64,000 nt of DNA from Acetobacter nitrogenifigens DSM 23921 = NBRC 105050 (GTDB lineage Bacteria; Pseudomonadota; Alphaproteobacteria; Acetobacterales; Acetobacteraceae): positions 124,001-188,000 of the forward strand of contig NZ_AUBI01000001.1 in NCBI RefSeq assembly GCF_000429165.1, read 5' to 3'. Positions 16,523-25,966 of the stretch are shown here, one piece after another. Each line of letters starts with the position of its first letter. Position 1 is the stretch's first letter. A model generated the notes under the pieces. It did not search any database. It saw only the letters and a program-made list of their open reading frames with translations, and was not told the DNA's origin. The position numbers were made by a program, and so were the translations under genes.

Positions 16523-17605
16523 CTACGCTGTCGCCTTCAATAACGATGTCCGCGGCGCGACCTTCCTCAGAAAGTCGTTCCACGCGTTCAGGACTGGCGC
16601 CGGTGCGTAATCGCTCTCGAAGCTGATGCGTCCGCCCAAGGCCAGGCGCTGCGCAAGAGAGCGGTCTTCGATAACGGCGCCAATCGCCTGCGCCAGAGCC
16701 TCGTGGTCCTCGACAGGGGCAAGCAAGCCGTTCGCGCCGTCGACGATCAGTTCGCGCGGCCCTTCAGACGCCGCCGCCACGACAGGCGTCGCCGCCGAAA
16801 AGGCTTCGATCACGACGTTGCCAAGCGGTTCATGGCGAGACGGACAAACGAGGATATCGCAGGCCCGGATCAGCCCGCCCGGATCGGCCCAGCCCGGCAT
16901 CAACACCCGGTCGGCGACGCCCACCTGCCGCGCCAAATCCTCAAGCATTGCACGTTGCGGCCCTTCTCCAGCGATCAGCAACCGGGCGCCCGGAAGGCGT
17001 GGCATGGCCCGGATTAGGACATCGAACGCCTTGTTCTCGTGCAAACGCCCCAGAGCGAGCAGGAACGGCGCATTTTCCGGAATTTCTTTTGGACGGCGCG
17101 GGGCGGTGGCGCTGAAATCCGTGGCGAAATTGGGGACGTAGTGAACGCGGTCAGCGGCCCAGCCTTGACTCACCATCCACTCGGCCAACCCCCGCGTGTT
17201 GCCGATCAGGTGATCGCAATTCCGGTAGTAAGACAGATCGTAATACCCGCCCAGGCGTCCAACCAGCGTCCACTGCCCCTTCGGGGCGAAACGCGCCGCC
17301 CGGTTCATCCAGGCGACGACGACCTCCGCACCAAAATTGCACAAGGCGCTTTTCATACGCGGGCGTGTCAGAAGATCAGCCTGCCCACCGAAACGCAGCT
17401 CCCGTGGCGACAGACCAGCCGCGCGCAAACGACCGACGCGGCCAACGTCGCGTCGGATCACCGGCAGAACGTTGAGCCCCGACGCCGCCTGCGCAATGCA
17501 CAGGCGCTCAAAAAAAAGCTCTGCGCCCCCGGCAGGAGCGCCAGCCATAACATGCGCGACGCGCAGGGAACTTGCCCCGACCGGTTCACCCGACGCCGTC
17601 GTCAT
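16523..17605 (-). CDS. Glycosyltransferase family 4 (GT-B) protein
   Basis: A 360-residue retaining GT-B glycosyltransferase. The N-terminal domain opens with RVAHVMAGAPAGGAELFFER, and the C-terminal domain has LLALGRLHENKAFDVLI, the LIAGEGPQ motif and the PSRHEPLGNVVIEAFSA E-x7-E-type nucleotide-sugar site. The ATG at 17605 overlaps the stop of the upstream GT9 gene as ATGA, and its stop abuts the asnB ATG. Genes of this kind elongate lipopolysaccharide cores or exopolysaccharides. The sugar and acceptor are unknown. Confidence 0.9.
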   Translation of the reverse strand: MTTASGEPVGASSLRVAHVMAGAPAGGAELFFERLCIAQAASGLNVLPVIRRDVGRVGRLRAAGLSPRELRFGGQADLLTRPRMKSALCNFGAEVVVAWMNRAARFAPKGQWTLVGRLGGYYDLSYYRNCDHLIGNTRGLAEWMVSQGWAADRVHYVPNFATDFSATAPRRPKEIPENAPFLLALGRLHENKAFDVLIRAMPRLPGARLLIAGEGPQRAMLEDLARQVGVADRVLMPGWADPGGLIRACDILVCPSRHEPLGNVVIEAFSAATPVVAAASEGPRELIVDGANGLLAPVEDHEALAQAIGAVIEDRSLAQRLALGGRISFESDYAPAPVLNAWNDFLRKVAPRTSLLKATA

Positions 17606-18498
17606 GCCCCGTTCTCCATCAAATCCAGCGCACGCGGCAACACCGCCCCAACCGGGAGGTTCGCGATGGGGGCGCCTCCTTCGGGGCCGGGGGCCACAAC
17701 CCACCCGACTCTTCGTCCAACAGGGGCGTATTCACTGGCCCGCGACGGACCAAACAGGCCCAGGGTCGGCGCCCCGGCGGCTGCCGCGAGATGCATGAGT
17801 CCTGAATCATTGCCTGTGAACAGCGCGCATCGGCGCAGCATGGCCGCGGTCTGGGCCAGCGTAAAGCGCCCGCCTGCGTCGATTGCGCCGGGTATCGCGA
17901 GCAAGGGCGCCGCCATCGTTCGCTCAGTCTCTCCCGGGCCATAGAACACCGCCAGGCGCGCTTCGGGCCGCTCTCGGGAAAGGGCCTTCCACAGCTCCTC
18001 GTATCGTTCCGCGGGCCAGACCTTGCCGGACCAGTTCGCCGTTGGCCCGAGCCCGATGGTCGGACCTTCGCCAAGAACTGCGGCGGCCGTCGCGTCGTCT
18101 CTGTCATTGGTCCAGACGACAGGCGATGGCGGCGGAGAGATTCCGAGAACCTGACCGACATGTGTGATCCGCGCCCCGGCCCGACGACCGCCCCGCATGA
18201 TTCTGCGTTTGCGCGCCCATAACAGAAGGCTGGTGGCCGAACCGCGAAGGTCGATGATCGTATCCCATCGCGTAAAGGCGCACTGTCGCCACAACGCGAG
18301 CCAATGCATATCGTGGCGGCGCTTCTCCATAACGATCACGCGCTCCAGCCCCGGCATACGTTCAAACAGCCCTGCAGCCACCGGCCCGCAAGCTACGGTG
18401 ATGCGAGCATCAGGCGCGGCCCGGCGCATATGCTCCAGCAGACCGGTCGAAATGACCGCGTCGCCGAGACGCGTCGCGGTGATGAAGAGAATACGCAT
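17602..18498 (-). CDS. Glycosyltransferase family 9 (heptosyltransferase-like)
   Basis: A 298-residue GT-B protein of the ADP-heptose:LPS heptosyltransferase family. The start is set at MRILFITATRLGDAV, the typical N-terminus, although the frame is open upstream. Near the C-terminus are FTGNDSGLMHLAAAAGAPT and LFGPSRASEYAP, the conserved donor-binding region of GT9. It is the first gene of the GT9-GT4-asnB(-pyrC) run and is divergent from argG, with 166 bases between the two starts. It probably adds a heptose or related sugar to the LPS core (inference from the family). Confidence 0.9.
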   Translation of the reverse strand: MRILFITATRLGDAVISTGLLEHMRRAAPDARITVACGPVAAGLFERMPGLERVIVMEKRRHDMHWLALWRQCAFTRWDTIIDLRGSATSLLLWARKRRIMRGGRRAGARITHVGQVLGISPPPSPVVWTNDRDDATAAAVLGEGPTIGLGPTANWSGKVWPAERYEELWKALSRERPEARLAVFYGPGETERTMAAPLLAIPGAIDAGGRFTLAQTAAMLRRCALFTGNDSGLMHLAAAAGAPTLGLFGPSRASEYAPVGRRVGWVVAPGPEGGAPIANLPVGAVLPRALDLMENGA

Positions 18499-18664
18499 GT
18501 AGCGCGATCTGATAGCCCGCTTCCTTCGCCGCACCAAGTTTGGCGACATCACTATGCCGAGGCCACGCGCTATGGCGTTTCCGCCGCGCACAGTGCTAGG
18601 ACGCTGACAGCGGCCGTTTCGCGCGGCCGACCCTTGCGACTCATCAACTCCGGAGACTCCCCGC

Positions 18665-19906
18665 ATGCCGACCGCCCCCGGCGACAGACGTATCAAGAAG
18701 GTTGTTCTGGCCTATTCAGGCGGCCTGGACACGTCCGTCATCCTGCGCTGGCTGCAGACCACCTACGGGTGTGAGGTCGTCACGTTCACGGCCGACCTCG
18801 GTCAGGGCGAAGAACTGGATCCCGCGCGCAAGAAAGCCGAAATGTTCGGCGTGAAGGAGATCTTCGTCGAAGATCTGCGCGAGACCTTCGTGAAGGACTT
18901 CGTGTTCCCGATGTTCCGGGCCAACACGCTCTACGAAGGACAGTACCTGCTCGGCACGTCCATCGCCCGCCCGCTGATCGCCCAGCGCCAGATCGAGATC
19001 GCTGAGGCCGTCGGCGCCGACGCCGTGGCGCACGGCGCGACCGGCAAGGGCAACGATCAGGTCCGCTTCGAACTGGCCTATTACGCCCTGAAGCCCGACA
19101 TCACCGTGATCGCCCCGTGGCGCGAGTGGGATCTGACGTCGCGCACGCGGCTTCTGGCCTTCGCCGAAGAGCACCAGATTCCCGTCACCAAGGACAAGCG
19201 CGGCGAAGCCCCGTTCTCTGTCGACGCGAACCTCCTGCACTCTTCTTCCGAAGGCAAGCTGCTTGAAGACCCGTCGCAGGCGCCGGAAGAGATTGTCTTC
19301 CAGCGCACCATTTCGCCGGAAGACGCGCCGGACGTGGCCACCGAAATCACCATCGATTTCGTTTCCGGCGATCCGGTGGCGATCAATGGCGTGGCCCTGT
19401 CGCCCGCATCCCTGCTGACGAAGCTGAACGAACTGGGCAAGGCCAACGGCATCGGCCGTCTGGATCTCGTCGAGAACCGTTTTGTCGGCATGAAGTCACG
19501 CGGCATCTACGAAACGCCCGGCGGCACGATCCTGCTCGCCGCGCACCGCGCCATCGAATCGATCACGCTCGACCGCGAGGCTATGCACCTCAAGGACAGC
19601 CTGATGCCGCGCTATGCGGAGATCATCTACAACGGCTTCTGGTTCTCCCCCGAGCGCCGGATGCTGCAGGCCCTGATCGACGCGTCGCAGAACTCCGTTA
19701 CCGGTCGCGTACGTCTGAAACTCTACAAGGGCAACGTCATCTGCGTCGGCCGAGAGAGCCCGCACAGCCTTTACGACACGCGCGTCGTGACGTTCGAGGA
19801 CGATCAGGGCGCCTACAACCAGCAGGACGCGCAAGGCTTCATCAAGCTGAACGCCCTGCGTCTGCGTCTGGGGTCGCAGATCGGTCGACGCGGCGGCTCA
19901 CTGTAA
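18665..19906 (+). CDS. argG: Argininosuccinate synthase
   Basis: Joins citrulline and aspartate in arginine synthesis. The 413-residue enzyme has the ATP-binding YSGGLDTSV motif (17-25), [14 protein letters not shown] and the tetramerisation-type C-terminal region, and its length agrees with the family. It is monocistronic: a GC-rich hairpin follows, and the divergent glycosyltransferase operon lies upstream. Codon use is strongly GC-biased, typical of a well-expressed core gene. Certain. Confidence 0.97.
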   Translation: MPTAPGDRRIKKVVLAYSGGLDTSVILRWLQTTYGCEVVTFTADLGQGEELDPARKKAEMFGVKEIFVEDLRETFVKDFVFPMFRANTLYEGQYLLGTSIARPLIAQRQIEIAEAVGADAVAHGATGKGNDQVRFELAYYALKPDITVIAPWREWDLTSRTRLLAFAEEHQIPVTKDKRGEAPFSVDANLLHSSSEGKLLEDPSQAPEEIVFQRTISPEDAPDVATEITIDFVSGDPVAINGVALSPASLLTKLNELGKANGIGRLDLVENRFVGMKSRGIYETPGGTILLAAHRAIESITLDREAMHLKDSLMPRYAEIIYNGFWFSPERRMLQALIDASQNSVTGRVRLKLYKGNVICVGRESPHSLYDTRVVTFEDDQGAYNQQDAQGFIKLNALRLRLGSQIGRRGGSL

Positions 19907-19970
19907 CGTCCCCTCCTGCGCTGGAGCCACCTGGGTTATCGGCGCGGGAAACTTTGGCTCTGTAACATCG

Positions 19971-20005
19971 GCGGCGGCGGGGTAGCCCCCCTTTCCCGCC
20001 GCCGC
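19971..20005 (+). terminator. GC-rich hairpin downstream of argG
   Basis: A perfect 11-bp stem, GCGGCGGCGGG (19971-19981) with CCCGCCGCCGC (19995-20005), closes a 13-base loop 65 bases after the argG stop. It lacks a T-run, so termination may depend on other factors. A smaller hairpin, TTCCCG/CGGGAA (20023-20039), follows. Together they isolate argG from the FKBP gene. Confidence 0.6.
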
Positions 20006-20125
20006 TATACAGATCGCCCGGCTTCCCGACAGACGGGAAACTTCCCGGACTCCATCCATTCCGCTCTGCTCCCGCCAGCCAGTTCAGGCTCGGGAGCGTT
20101 CAGGGTCGATAAACTCCGAGGTGAC

Positions 20126-20632
20126 ATGTTTCGTTTTTCACTGACTCCGCGCCGCTTTCTTCCCTTCGCCGTCGCGGCGTCGCTGTCTCTTCCCGTAGTC
20201 GCCTGCGGGCATAAGGAAGAGGTGGAGCTGACGCCCGAGCAGTTGATGCAGAAAGAGATGTCGCAGCCAGGCGTGAAGACGCTTCCTGACGGCCTGGCTT
20301 ACAAAGTGCTGGAGTCCGGACCGCCGAACGGGCCTCAGCCGCACAAGGGCGACACGATGATGCTGATCTATGAGGGCCGCCTGCCCGACGGATCGATCTT
20401 CGACGCGTCCGACCAGCACGGTCACGGCGCCTACATGCAGATGCCGCTCGACGGCCTCGTTCAGGGCTGGATGGAAGGCGTGCCTATGATGCATGTCGGG
20501 GATACCTGGATGCTCTATGTTCCAGCGAAATTAGGCTACGGCGACCGCGAGATGGGCATCATTCCGTCCAATAGCCCGCTCATCTTCAAGATCCAGCTTC
20601 TGGGCGTAACGCGCGGCGACAACGGGCAGTAA
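20126..20632 (+). CDS. FKBP-type peptidyl-prolyl isomerase lipoprotein
   Basis: A 168-residue exported prolyl isomerase that speeds folding of envelope proteins. The signal peptide ends in the lipobox VVAC (Cys27). A short N-terminal helical segment (ELTPEQLMQKEM) precedes the FKBP core with KGDTMMLIYEGRLPDGSIFD, VQGWMEGVPMMHVGDTW and PAKLGYG. GAGGTGAC immediately precedes the ATG. The core has the typical Tyr, Asp, Phe and Trp binding residues. It is followed by another lipoprotein gene 71 bases on, so the two may be co-transcribed. Confidence 0.9.
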   Translation: MFRFSLTPRRFLPFAVAASLSLPVVACGHKEEVELTPEQLMQKEMSQPGVKTLPDGLAYKVLESGPPNGPQPHKGDTMMLIYEGRLPDGSIFDASDQHGHGAYMQMPLDGLVQGWMEGVPMMHVGDTWMLYVPAKLGYGDREMGIIPSNSPLIFKIQLLGVTRGDNGQ

Positions 20633-20703
20633 CCAGCCTTTTTTCGGGCGCGTTGCTGGCGCGTCCGTTCCGTAGCTTCGTCGGTCGGAAAGTTTACATC
20701 AAC

Positions 20704-21159
20704 ATGCGCCGCCACGTGGTCGCCGCTCTTTGCTGCCTGCCTTTGCTCGCCGGATGCTCTCGCAGCAAAGACGGGCATTATCTCTACGCATCCAATTGCG
20801 GCATCTGCCATCACGGCGGTCAGGGCATGGCGGGTTCCGTTCCCCCTCTGGTCCGGCGGATAGACAAGATCGCGGCCACGCCACAGGGACGCGCCTATCT
20901 CGCCGCAGTGTTGATCAATGGCGTCAGCGGCCCCATTCGCGCCGATGGTCAACCATACCGGGCCGAAATGCCGCCGTTCCGATATCTTGCCGACACACAG
21001 ATCGCGACAATTTTGTCATGGCTGTCCGAGCAAGGCGGTTCCGCCCCCGCGCCGGCGATCTCGGCTGCTGAAATCGCTACAGCAAGGGCCCACAGGATTG
21101 GCGCGGGCGACGTCGCCGCCATGCGGGCGAAGCTCGACCAGACAAACCCGCTACCCTGA
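20704..21159 (+). CDS. Cytochrome c lipoprotein
   Basis: A 151-residue small class I c-type cytochrome anchored by lipid. The signal peptide and lipobox LLAGC place the lipidated Cys at residue 18. The haem site CGICH is at 32-36, and a Met in YRAEMPPFRYL is the likely sixth ligand. The start at MRRHVV was chosen because the upstream open frame lacks a signal-like N-terminus. It probably carries electrons in the periplasm, possibly to or from a dehydrogenase or terminal oxidase. No oxidase or dehydrogenase subunit gene adjoins it, so the partner is unknown. Confidence 0.85.
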   Translation: MRRHVVAALCCLPLLAGCSRSKDGHYLYASNCGICHHGGQGMAGSVPPLVRRIDKIAATPQGRAYLAAVLINGVSGPIRADGQPYRAEMPPFRYLADTQIATILSWLSEQGGSAPAPAISAAEIATARAHRIGAGDVAAMRAKLDQTNPLP

Positions 21160-21228
21160 CGCCTGTCATGGTCGAGGGCGCATCGTCGCCACTTGACGAG
21201 TTGCAGGTAAAACCCTGACAACACCGCC

Positions 21229-22224
21229 ATGCAACGCGTGTTCTCCGGCATTCAGCCGACCGGCATCCCTACACTCGGAAACTATCTTGGAGCCATCCGT
21301 AACTGGGTGACGCTTCAGGACGGGCACGAGTGCGTCTTCTGTTTAGTGGACCTGCACGCCATCACCATTTGGCAGGATCCTGAGGCGCTGCGCGCACAGA
21401 CGCGGCAGCAGGCGGCGGTGCTGCTGGCCTCCGGTATAGATCCGGTCCGTCATGTCCTGTTCAACCAGTCCGCCGTGAGCGCTCACGCGCGTCTGGCGTG
21501 GATTTTCAACTGCGTCGCCCGGCTCGGCTGGCTGAACCGCATGACCCAGTTCAAGGACAAGGCCGGCAAGGATCGCGAGAACCATTCAGCTGGCCTCTAC
21601 GTCTATCCCAACCTCATGGCCGCAGACATCATGGCCTACAAGGCGACGCGCGTTCCGGTTGGCGACGATCAGCGGCAGCATATCGAGCTGGCCAACGATA
21701 TCGCCAAGAAGTTCAACCATGATTACGGCGTCGAATTTTTTCCGGAGATCGAAGCCTTCGTTCCTCCGGAAGCGGCTCGCGTCATGAGCCTGCGCGACGG
21801 AACGAAGAAGATGTCCAAATCCGATCCGTCGGAGCAGAGCCGTATCGAGATGACGGACAAAGCTGACGCCATCGCGTTGAAGATCCGTCGCGCTAAAACC
21901 GATCCGGAACCCCTTCCCTCCGAGGTTGATGGACTGGAAGGACGCCCGGAGGCCCGCAATCTTGTCGGGCTATATGCCGCCCTCGCGGAACTGACGCCGC
22001 AACAGGTGCTGGACCGCCACGGCGGAGAGGGATTTGGCCCGTTCAAACAGGCTTTGACTGACGTTCTGATTGGCCGTGTGGAGCCTATAGCGAAGGAAAC
22101 ATCCCGCCTTCTGGCTGATCCCGGCCATCTGGAGAACGTACTGCGTGATGGCGCGCAACGGGCGTCGACGATCGCCAATCCTATCGTTGACGAAGCTGAG
22201 CGGCTTGTCGGCTTTTTGCGGTAG
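21229..22224 (+). CDS. trpS: Tryptophanyl-tRNA synthetase
   Basis: Charges tRNA(Trp). The 331-residue class I synthetase has an N-terminal [18 protein letters not shown] segment holding the HIGH-like motif and [10 protein letters not shown] holding KMSKS. The length is typical for bacterial TrpS. It follows the cytochrome gene by 69 bases on the same strand. No leader peptide or attenuator was seen. Certain. Confidence 0.97.
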   Translation: MQRVFSGIQPTGIPTLGNYLGAIRNWVTLQDGHECVFCLVDLHAITIWQDPEALRAQTRQQAAVLLASGIDPVRHVLFNQSAVSAHARLAWIFNCVARLGWLNRMTQFKDKAGKDRENHSAGLYVYPNLMAADIMAYKATRVPVGDDQRQHIELANDIAKKFNHDYGVEFFPEIEAFVPPEAARVMSLRDGTKKMSKSDPSEQSRIEMTDKADAIALKIRRAKTDPEPLPSEVDGLEGRPEARNLVGLYAALAELTPQQVLDRHGGEGFGPFKQALTDVLIGRVEPIAKETSRLLADPGHLENVLRDGAQRASTIANPIVDEAERLVGFLR

Positions 22225-22667
22225 GCTTGTCACGCATTCAGCGGAGCAGACGATAACGGTTACTACGATCTGGAGCGCCAACGCGGCCGTAGGGCCGCTG
22301 CGGTCATATCTTGTTGTGTTCGCCTCCAGTTTTTTATTTTTTACGCACGTGTTTTCGATAAGAAGCGGCATTGATTCAAGCCACCCAATCGACGAAACAA
22401 AGGCCAAGATGTCTTGTTCGACGACAGAATGCACGATCCGATTGCCGTCGTCGCCGCGGTCCGCCACGAATTACCGTCGAGGCTCAGGACTATACACTAA
22501 CAGACTGTGAGGCGCCCCTGTCAGACCAGAGCGATACGGCTTATCAAATCACGACGCCCGACATCACGAAAACGATCAAGCGCAAAGCTCTATAATTCCC
22601 AGTGGTTTGAATTCTTAATCTACGAAGGGCATTGTATAGAGGAGCACCCTTACCTACCGGATTTTTC
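22225..22667. other. Intergenic region without a recognisable gene
   Basis: About 440 bases between trpS and the retropepsin-like gene. Short open frames here have no family resemblance or credible ribosome binding sites. The last 100 bases are AT-richer, and a TATAAT occurs at 22591-22596, but I see no convincing -35 element at the right distance. It should hold the promoter of the downstream gene. Confidence 0.4.
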
Positions 22668-23657
22668 ATGGCGGTAATTCACTGCATGTTTTCCAAGACC
22701 TTCTGGATGGCTTTAGCACTTCCTCTCGTCGTCTCTGCCTGTGCAGATAACGGTCGGTGCGTAATCTCCAGCGTGGGGGATCTGACAGTCATGAATGACC
22801 GGGGTTCACCCATTGTCAGCTCCACCGTCAACGGCCATCCGGTCGCGTTCATCGTCGATACTGGCGCCCGTTTCAGTAGTGTCTGGCCCGGTCAGGTAGA
22901 GAAACTGGGTCTCAACAGCCAGGCTGGCACGGTTCGGTTGCAAGGCACAGGAGGAATGACTTTTGCTGGCGTCGCGACTGCCGACACGCTCGGGCTAGGC
23001 AGCGCCACAGCCTCTGACGTTTCGTTCGTTACCGCCGGAAATCTTTTTGACGGGCGCACAATTAACGGTTTACCTGTCGTCGGCCTTCTCGGAGCGGATT
23101 TCCTCCACGGCTACGACGTCGTCATCGATCTCCCGAATCATCGCATCAATCTCTACTCCATCGACGGATGTCCGGACGCTCACCCAGGCTGGCAGGGACG
23201 ATTTTACAAGGTAAAAGTCAGTCATGCATGGAACGACGAAACAAAAACTGTCGTGCAAATCAAACTCAATGGTCACTCGATAGACGCGTTTCTCGACAGC
23301 GGCGCCCGCAGCACCTTGATTTCACGAGACGACGCCCGTGAAGCAGGTGTAAAAAAAGACGATCTGCGCCTCGATAAAAAAGGGCTAGGTTACGGTATAG
23401 ATGACGAAAAAACTGTTCGTTATCTGCATCATTTTGATAGTCTTGACGTGGGTCCATTCCACTTTACGCACCCGGCTCTCGGCGTAGGCGAAACTGAAAA
23501 TAGCCTTTTGGGCGCCGAATTTTTACGTCACCATCGGGTCTGGATTCCACGCCATGCCAATTGGATCTTTATGCAGCCTGCCGAATCCCTTCCTCAAATC
23601 GTCACACAACCAACGGATTTACATCTGATGCCCTCATCGCCCCAGAAAGGATCGTAA
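22668..23657 (+). CDS. Retropepsin-like aspartic protease lipoprotein with two catalytic-type domains
   Basis: A 329-residue exported protein. A short signal with the lipobox VVSAC (Cys25) is followed by two tandem copies of the clan AA aspartic protease fold: FIVDTGARFSSV (Asp64-Thr-Gly) and AFLDSGARSTLI (Asp210-Ser-Gly), each later joined by a hydrophobic GLLGADFL or SLLGAEFLRHH segment. Most bacterial retropepsin-like proteins have one such domain and dimerise; here both halves are in one chain, as in pepsin-like enzymes. The start is uncertain: GGAG lies 24 bases upstream, and a second ATG occurs at 22686. Substrate unknown. It stands alone between trpS and gno. Confidence 0.8.
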   Translation: MAVIHCMFSKTFWMALALPLVVSACADNGRCVISSVGDLTVMNDRGSPIVSSTVNGHPVAFIVDTGARFSSVWPGQVEKLGLNSQAGTVRLQGTGGMTFAGVATADTLGLGSATASDVSFVTAGNLFDGRTINGLPVVGLLGADFLHGYDVVIDLPNHRINLYSIDGCPDAHPGWQGRFYKVKVSHAWNDETKTVVQIKLNGHSIDAFLDSGARSTLISRDDAREAGVKKDDLRLDKKGLGYGIDDEKTVRYLHHFDSLDVGPFHFTHPALGVGETENSLLGAEFLRHHRVWIPRHANWIFMQPAESLPQIVTQPTDLHLMPSSPQKGS

Positions 23658-23821
23658 TTTCGATCAAAAACAGTCGGCGGACATGTATCAAGAAAGAAAA
23701 TCCTTTTAAACAGTAGAAATTAATTCTGATCTTCACAAATTAAATACATACCACCAAGCATAACATAGGCGCAGCGCACAATCAAAAATATATCAGAGAC
23801 ATTTACTCAACAAACACTGCC

Positions 23822-23847
23822 TTTATTTCTATTCGAATAAAAATAAA
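23822..23847. repeat. 26-bp near-perfect AT-rich palindrome centred on TTCGAA
   Basis: The arms TTTATTTcTATTC and GAATAaAAATAAA match except at one position. It lies between the convergent retropepsin-like and gno genes, within an unusually AT-rich stretch (about 23660-23870). A bidirectional terminator-like hairpin or a protein-binding site are both possible. Confidence 0.45.
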
Positions 23848-23876
23848 ATATACGTGTAAACAATCGCCACCCAACC

Positions 23877-24647
23877 CTAAACACAAGATGTAATGCCGCC
23901 ATCCACATATAAAATGTGTCCATTAACGAAGCTGGAGGCGTCAGAGCACAAAAACACCGCTGCTCCGACCAGTTCCTCAACTCGCCCCCAACGGCCAGCA
24001 GGCGTGCGTTTTTCCAGCCAACTCGTAAAATCGCCATCCTGGACCAAAGCTGAATTCATCTCCGTCGCAAAATAACCGGGGGCGAGGCCGTTTATCTGCA
24101 ACCCATGCTTTGCCCAATCTGTCGCCATACCTTTTGTCAGCATCTTCACCGCACCTTTGGTCGCGGCGTAAGGCGCAATACCGGTTCTGGCAAGCTCGCT
24201 TTGCACAGAACAAATATTGACAATTTTTCCTTTCCCGCGCGCGATCATATGCCGCGCAACGGCCTGACCTACATAAAGAACGCTATCAACATTGACCGCC
24301 TTCAGTTGCGTCCAGGCATCTTCCGGAAAGTCCTCAAGTGGCGCACGATATTGCATGCCAGCGTTATTAATCAGGATATCAATCGGACCAATCGATTGGT
24401 TTATATCCTCGACCGCCTGTCGAACCTCGCCGCTGTCTCCAACATCAAACACACGCACGTGGGCGTTGACGCCAAGGTCGGCGAGACTGGCCCTTGCAGT
24501 CTCCAGCCGACGTTTATCACGGCCGTTCAGAATCACCGTGGCGCCATGAGCGGCCAGCCCTCGCGCAAGCGTAAAACCTATACCCGCAGAAGAGCCCGTG
24601 ATCAGCGCAAGACGGTCTTTCAGAGAAAACAGCGATGGCCCAATCAT
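23877..24647 (-). CDS. gno: Gluconate 5-dehydrogenase (SDR family)
   Basis: Interconverts D-gluconate and 5-keto-D-gluconate with NADP(H) in the cytoplasm, a hallmark of acetic acid bacteria. The 256-residue short-chain dehydrogenase has the cofactor site TGSSAGIG (17-24), NNAG (94-97) and the catalytic Ser, Tyr160 and Lys164 in PYAATK. Segments such as KIVNICSVQSELAR and HGLQINGLAPGYFATEM resemble the Gluconobacter enzyme as I remember it. AGAGG lies eight bases before the ATG. A gluconate permease gene lies about 6 kb away on the same strand, beyond the glycan operon. Confidence 0.88.
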   Translation of the reverse strand: MIGPSLFSLKDRLALITGSSAGIGFTLARGLAAHGATVILNGRDKRRLETARASLADLGVNAHVRVFDVGDSGEVRQAVEDINQSIGPIDILINNAGMQYRAPLEDFPEDAWTQLKAVNVDSVLYVGQAVARHMIARGKGKIVNICSVQSELARTGIAPYAATKGAVKMLTKGMATDWAKHGLQINGLAPGYFATEMNSALVQDGDFTSWLEKRTPAGRWGRVEELVGAAVFLCSDASSFVNGHILYVDGGITSCV

Positions 24648-25072
24648 GTCGAAACCTCTTTCATTCGAAATAATCCACGACCTATGCTATCGGACGTAAT
24701 CGAGCGGGATAACGAATGCCGAAAACACTTCAGCCAACATAATAGACCAGAACTGCGTTAAAAATCGTCAAACTTCAAAAAGCCCCGTAAAAGCCTTACA
24801 CGCCAAAGAACTTGACCTTCTCCATCATAGCGCTTATCGGCTTTTTTTTCGTAACGCCCTGGAAATTATGTTAAAATCGGGTAACGCGCCTCTATATCCA
24901 AAGCATTCTGATCAAAGAGCGTCAACGACTAGCAGTAATCATTTATGAAAACTGCACACGCGGAATTAATATTCACAGTTGCACTGCTATCCGTCACCGA
25001 CGTCGCTTCTACGCGCTTCGGGCGCTATAAGCTCATAGACCGACTAAGTTCAGCCAGACGGTTGCCGTCAGA
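24648..25072. other. Intergenic region between gno and the glycan operon
   Basis: About 425 bases of AT-rich sequence with several T- and A-runs (for example around 24838-24850) but no gene. It must contain the promoter of gno and the end of the glycan operon transcript. I could not identify a clear hairpin-plus-T-run terminator. Confidence 0.35.
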
Positions 25073-25966
25073 TCAGGGCTTTCTCGCGATAATCAGTTGA
25101 CTCTTCGGCAAAAGATTATCCAACGCGTGTTTCACGTCCACGCCACCCGGCAAATCAAGAAGCTGACGCCAGAACTTTTCCCACGCATGCATTAGCGGAT
25201 GAGACACGTCTCCCAGTGAGGATTCCGTTTTCCAAAACAATCCCCACCAGATACTCCAGAAAAATCCGTAAGTATCTGTTTCCAGAATTTCGAGACCGCT
25301 TCCCCTCGCCAATTCGACGAATTCCTCAACCTCAAAAATACGGATATGATTCGGCTTCTGAAAATACTCCGGTGGCGCCAATTCCTTTTGAAGCGTTTCG
25401 CTAGAAGGATGAGGACAAGACAGCAAGTATAACGCGCCTGGTCGGCCGATCCTGACCAGTTCCGCCATTACAGTCTTTGGGTCATCTACATGCTCCAGAA
25501 CTTCCGTGCAGACAACACGGGAAACCGACCCGTCAGCCAGCGGCAATGGAGCGCAATCGCTGACGAAGCTTTTTACATATGCGTCTCCGATCGGATGAAC
25601 GCGCGCCGTGGCTTTCTCTATCGAAGCAGAATCAATATCGACCAATATCACGCTGGCGCCCGTCCGGGCGCAGAACGCTGCGTTTGATCCATCCCCGCAT
25701 CCAACATCAGCAACGACGTCATCAACTCCGACAGGGAAGCCTCTAAATAGTTCTCCCGTTTTCGGTTGAAACCAACCTCGAAGAGCCGCATCAGTAAGAC
25801 CCACCAGCGGATCGCCAGCCGAGGGAGAATCCTCTTGCGAAGACGCTCCGTGTGAGCCTGAACAGGTAGCGTTTACGTCCCCTTTCTGCAGGGAAGGCGC
25901 CTTTGTGGCGCCAGACGACTGCGGTTTCGCAGTCAGCCATGAAATCAGACGTCGTCGCACGTTCAT
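25073..25966 (-). CDS. Class I SAM-dependent methyltransferase
   Basis: A 297-residue protein with a poorly conserved, Ser/Gly-rich N-terminal tail (about 1-55) and a Rossmann methyltransferase core. Motif I is DVGCGDG (87-93), followed by VILVDID, LPLADGSVSRVVCTEVLEHV and GALYLLSCPHPS. It is the last gene of a four-gene run and overlaps the acyltransferase stop by four bases. It probably methylates a sugar or lipid-linked glycan intermediate made by its neighbours (inference). The C-terminal part (FFWSIWWGLFWK) is strongly aromatic and could touch the membrane. Confidence 0.88.
   Translation of the reverse strand: MNVRRRLISWLTAKPQSSGATKAPSLQKGDVNATCSGSHGASSQEDSPSAGDPLVGLTDAALRGWFQPKTGELFRGFPVGVDDVVADVGCGDGSNAAFCARTGASVILVDIDSASIEKATARVHPIGDAYVKSFVSDCAPLPLADGSVSRVVCTEVLEHVDDPKTVMAELVRIGRPGALYLLSCPHPSSETLQKELAPPEYFQKPNHIRIFEVEEFVELARGSGLEILETDTYGFFWSIWWGLFWKTESSLGDVSHPLMHAWEKFWRQLLDLPGGVDVKHALDNLLPKSQLIIARKP

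Noticed and set aside
19971-20005. Riboswitch between argG and the FKBP gene
   Set aside because: A single GC hairpin right after argG is better explained as a terminator; no conserved riboswitch core is visible.
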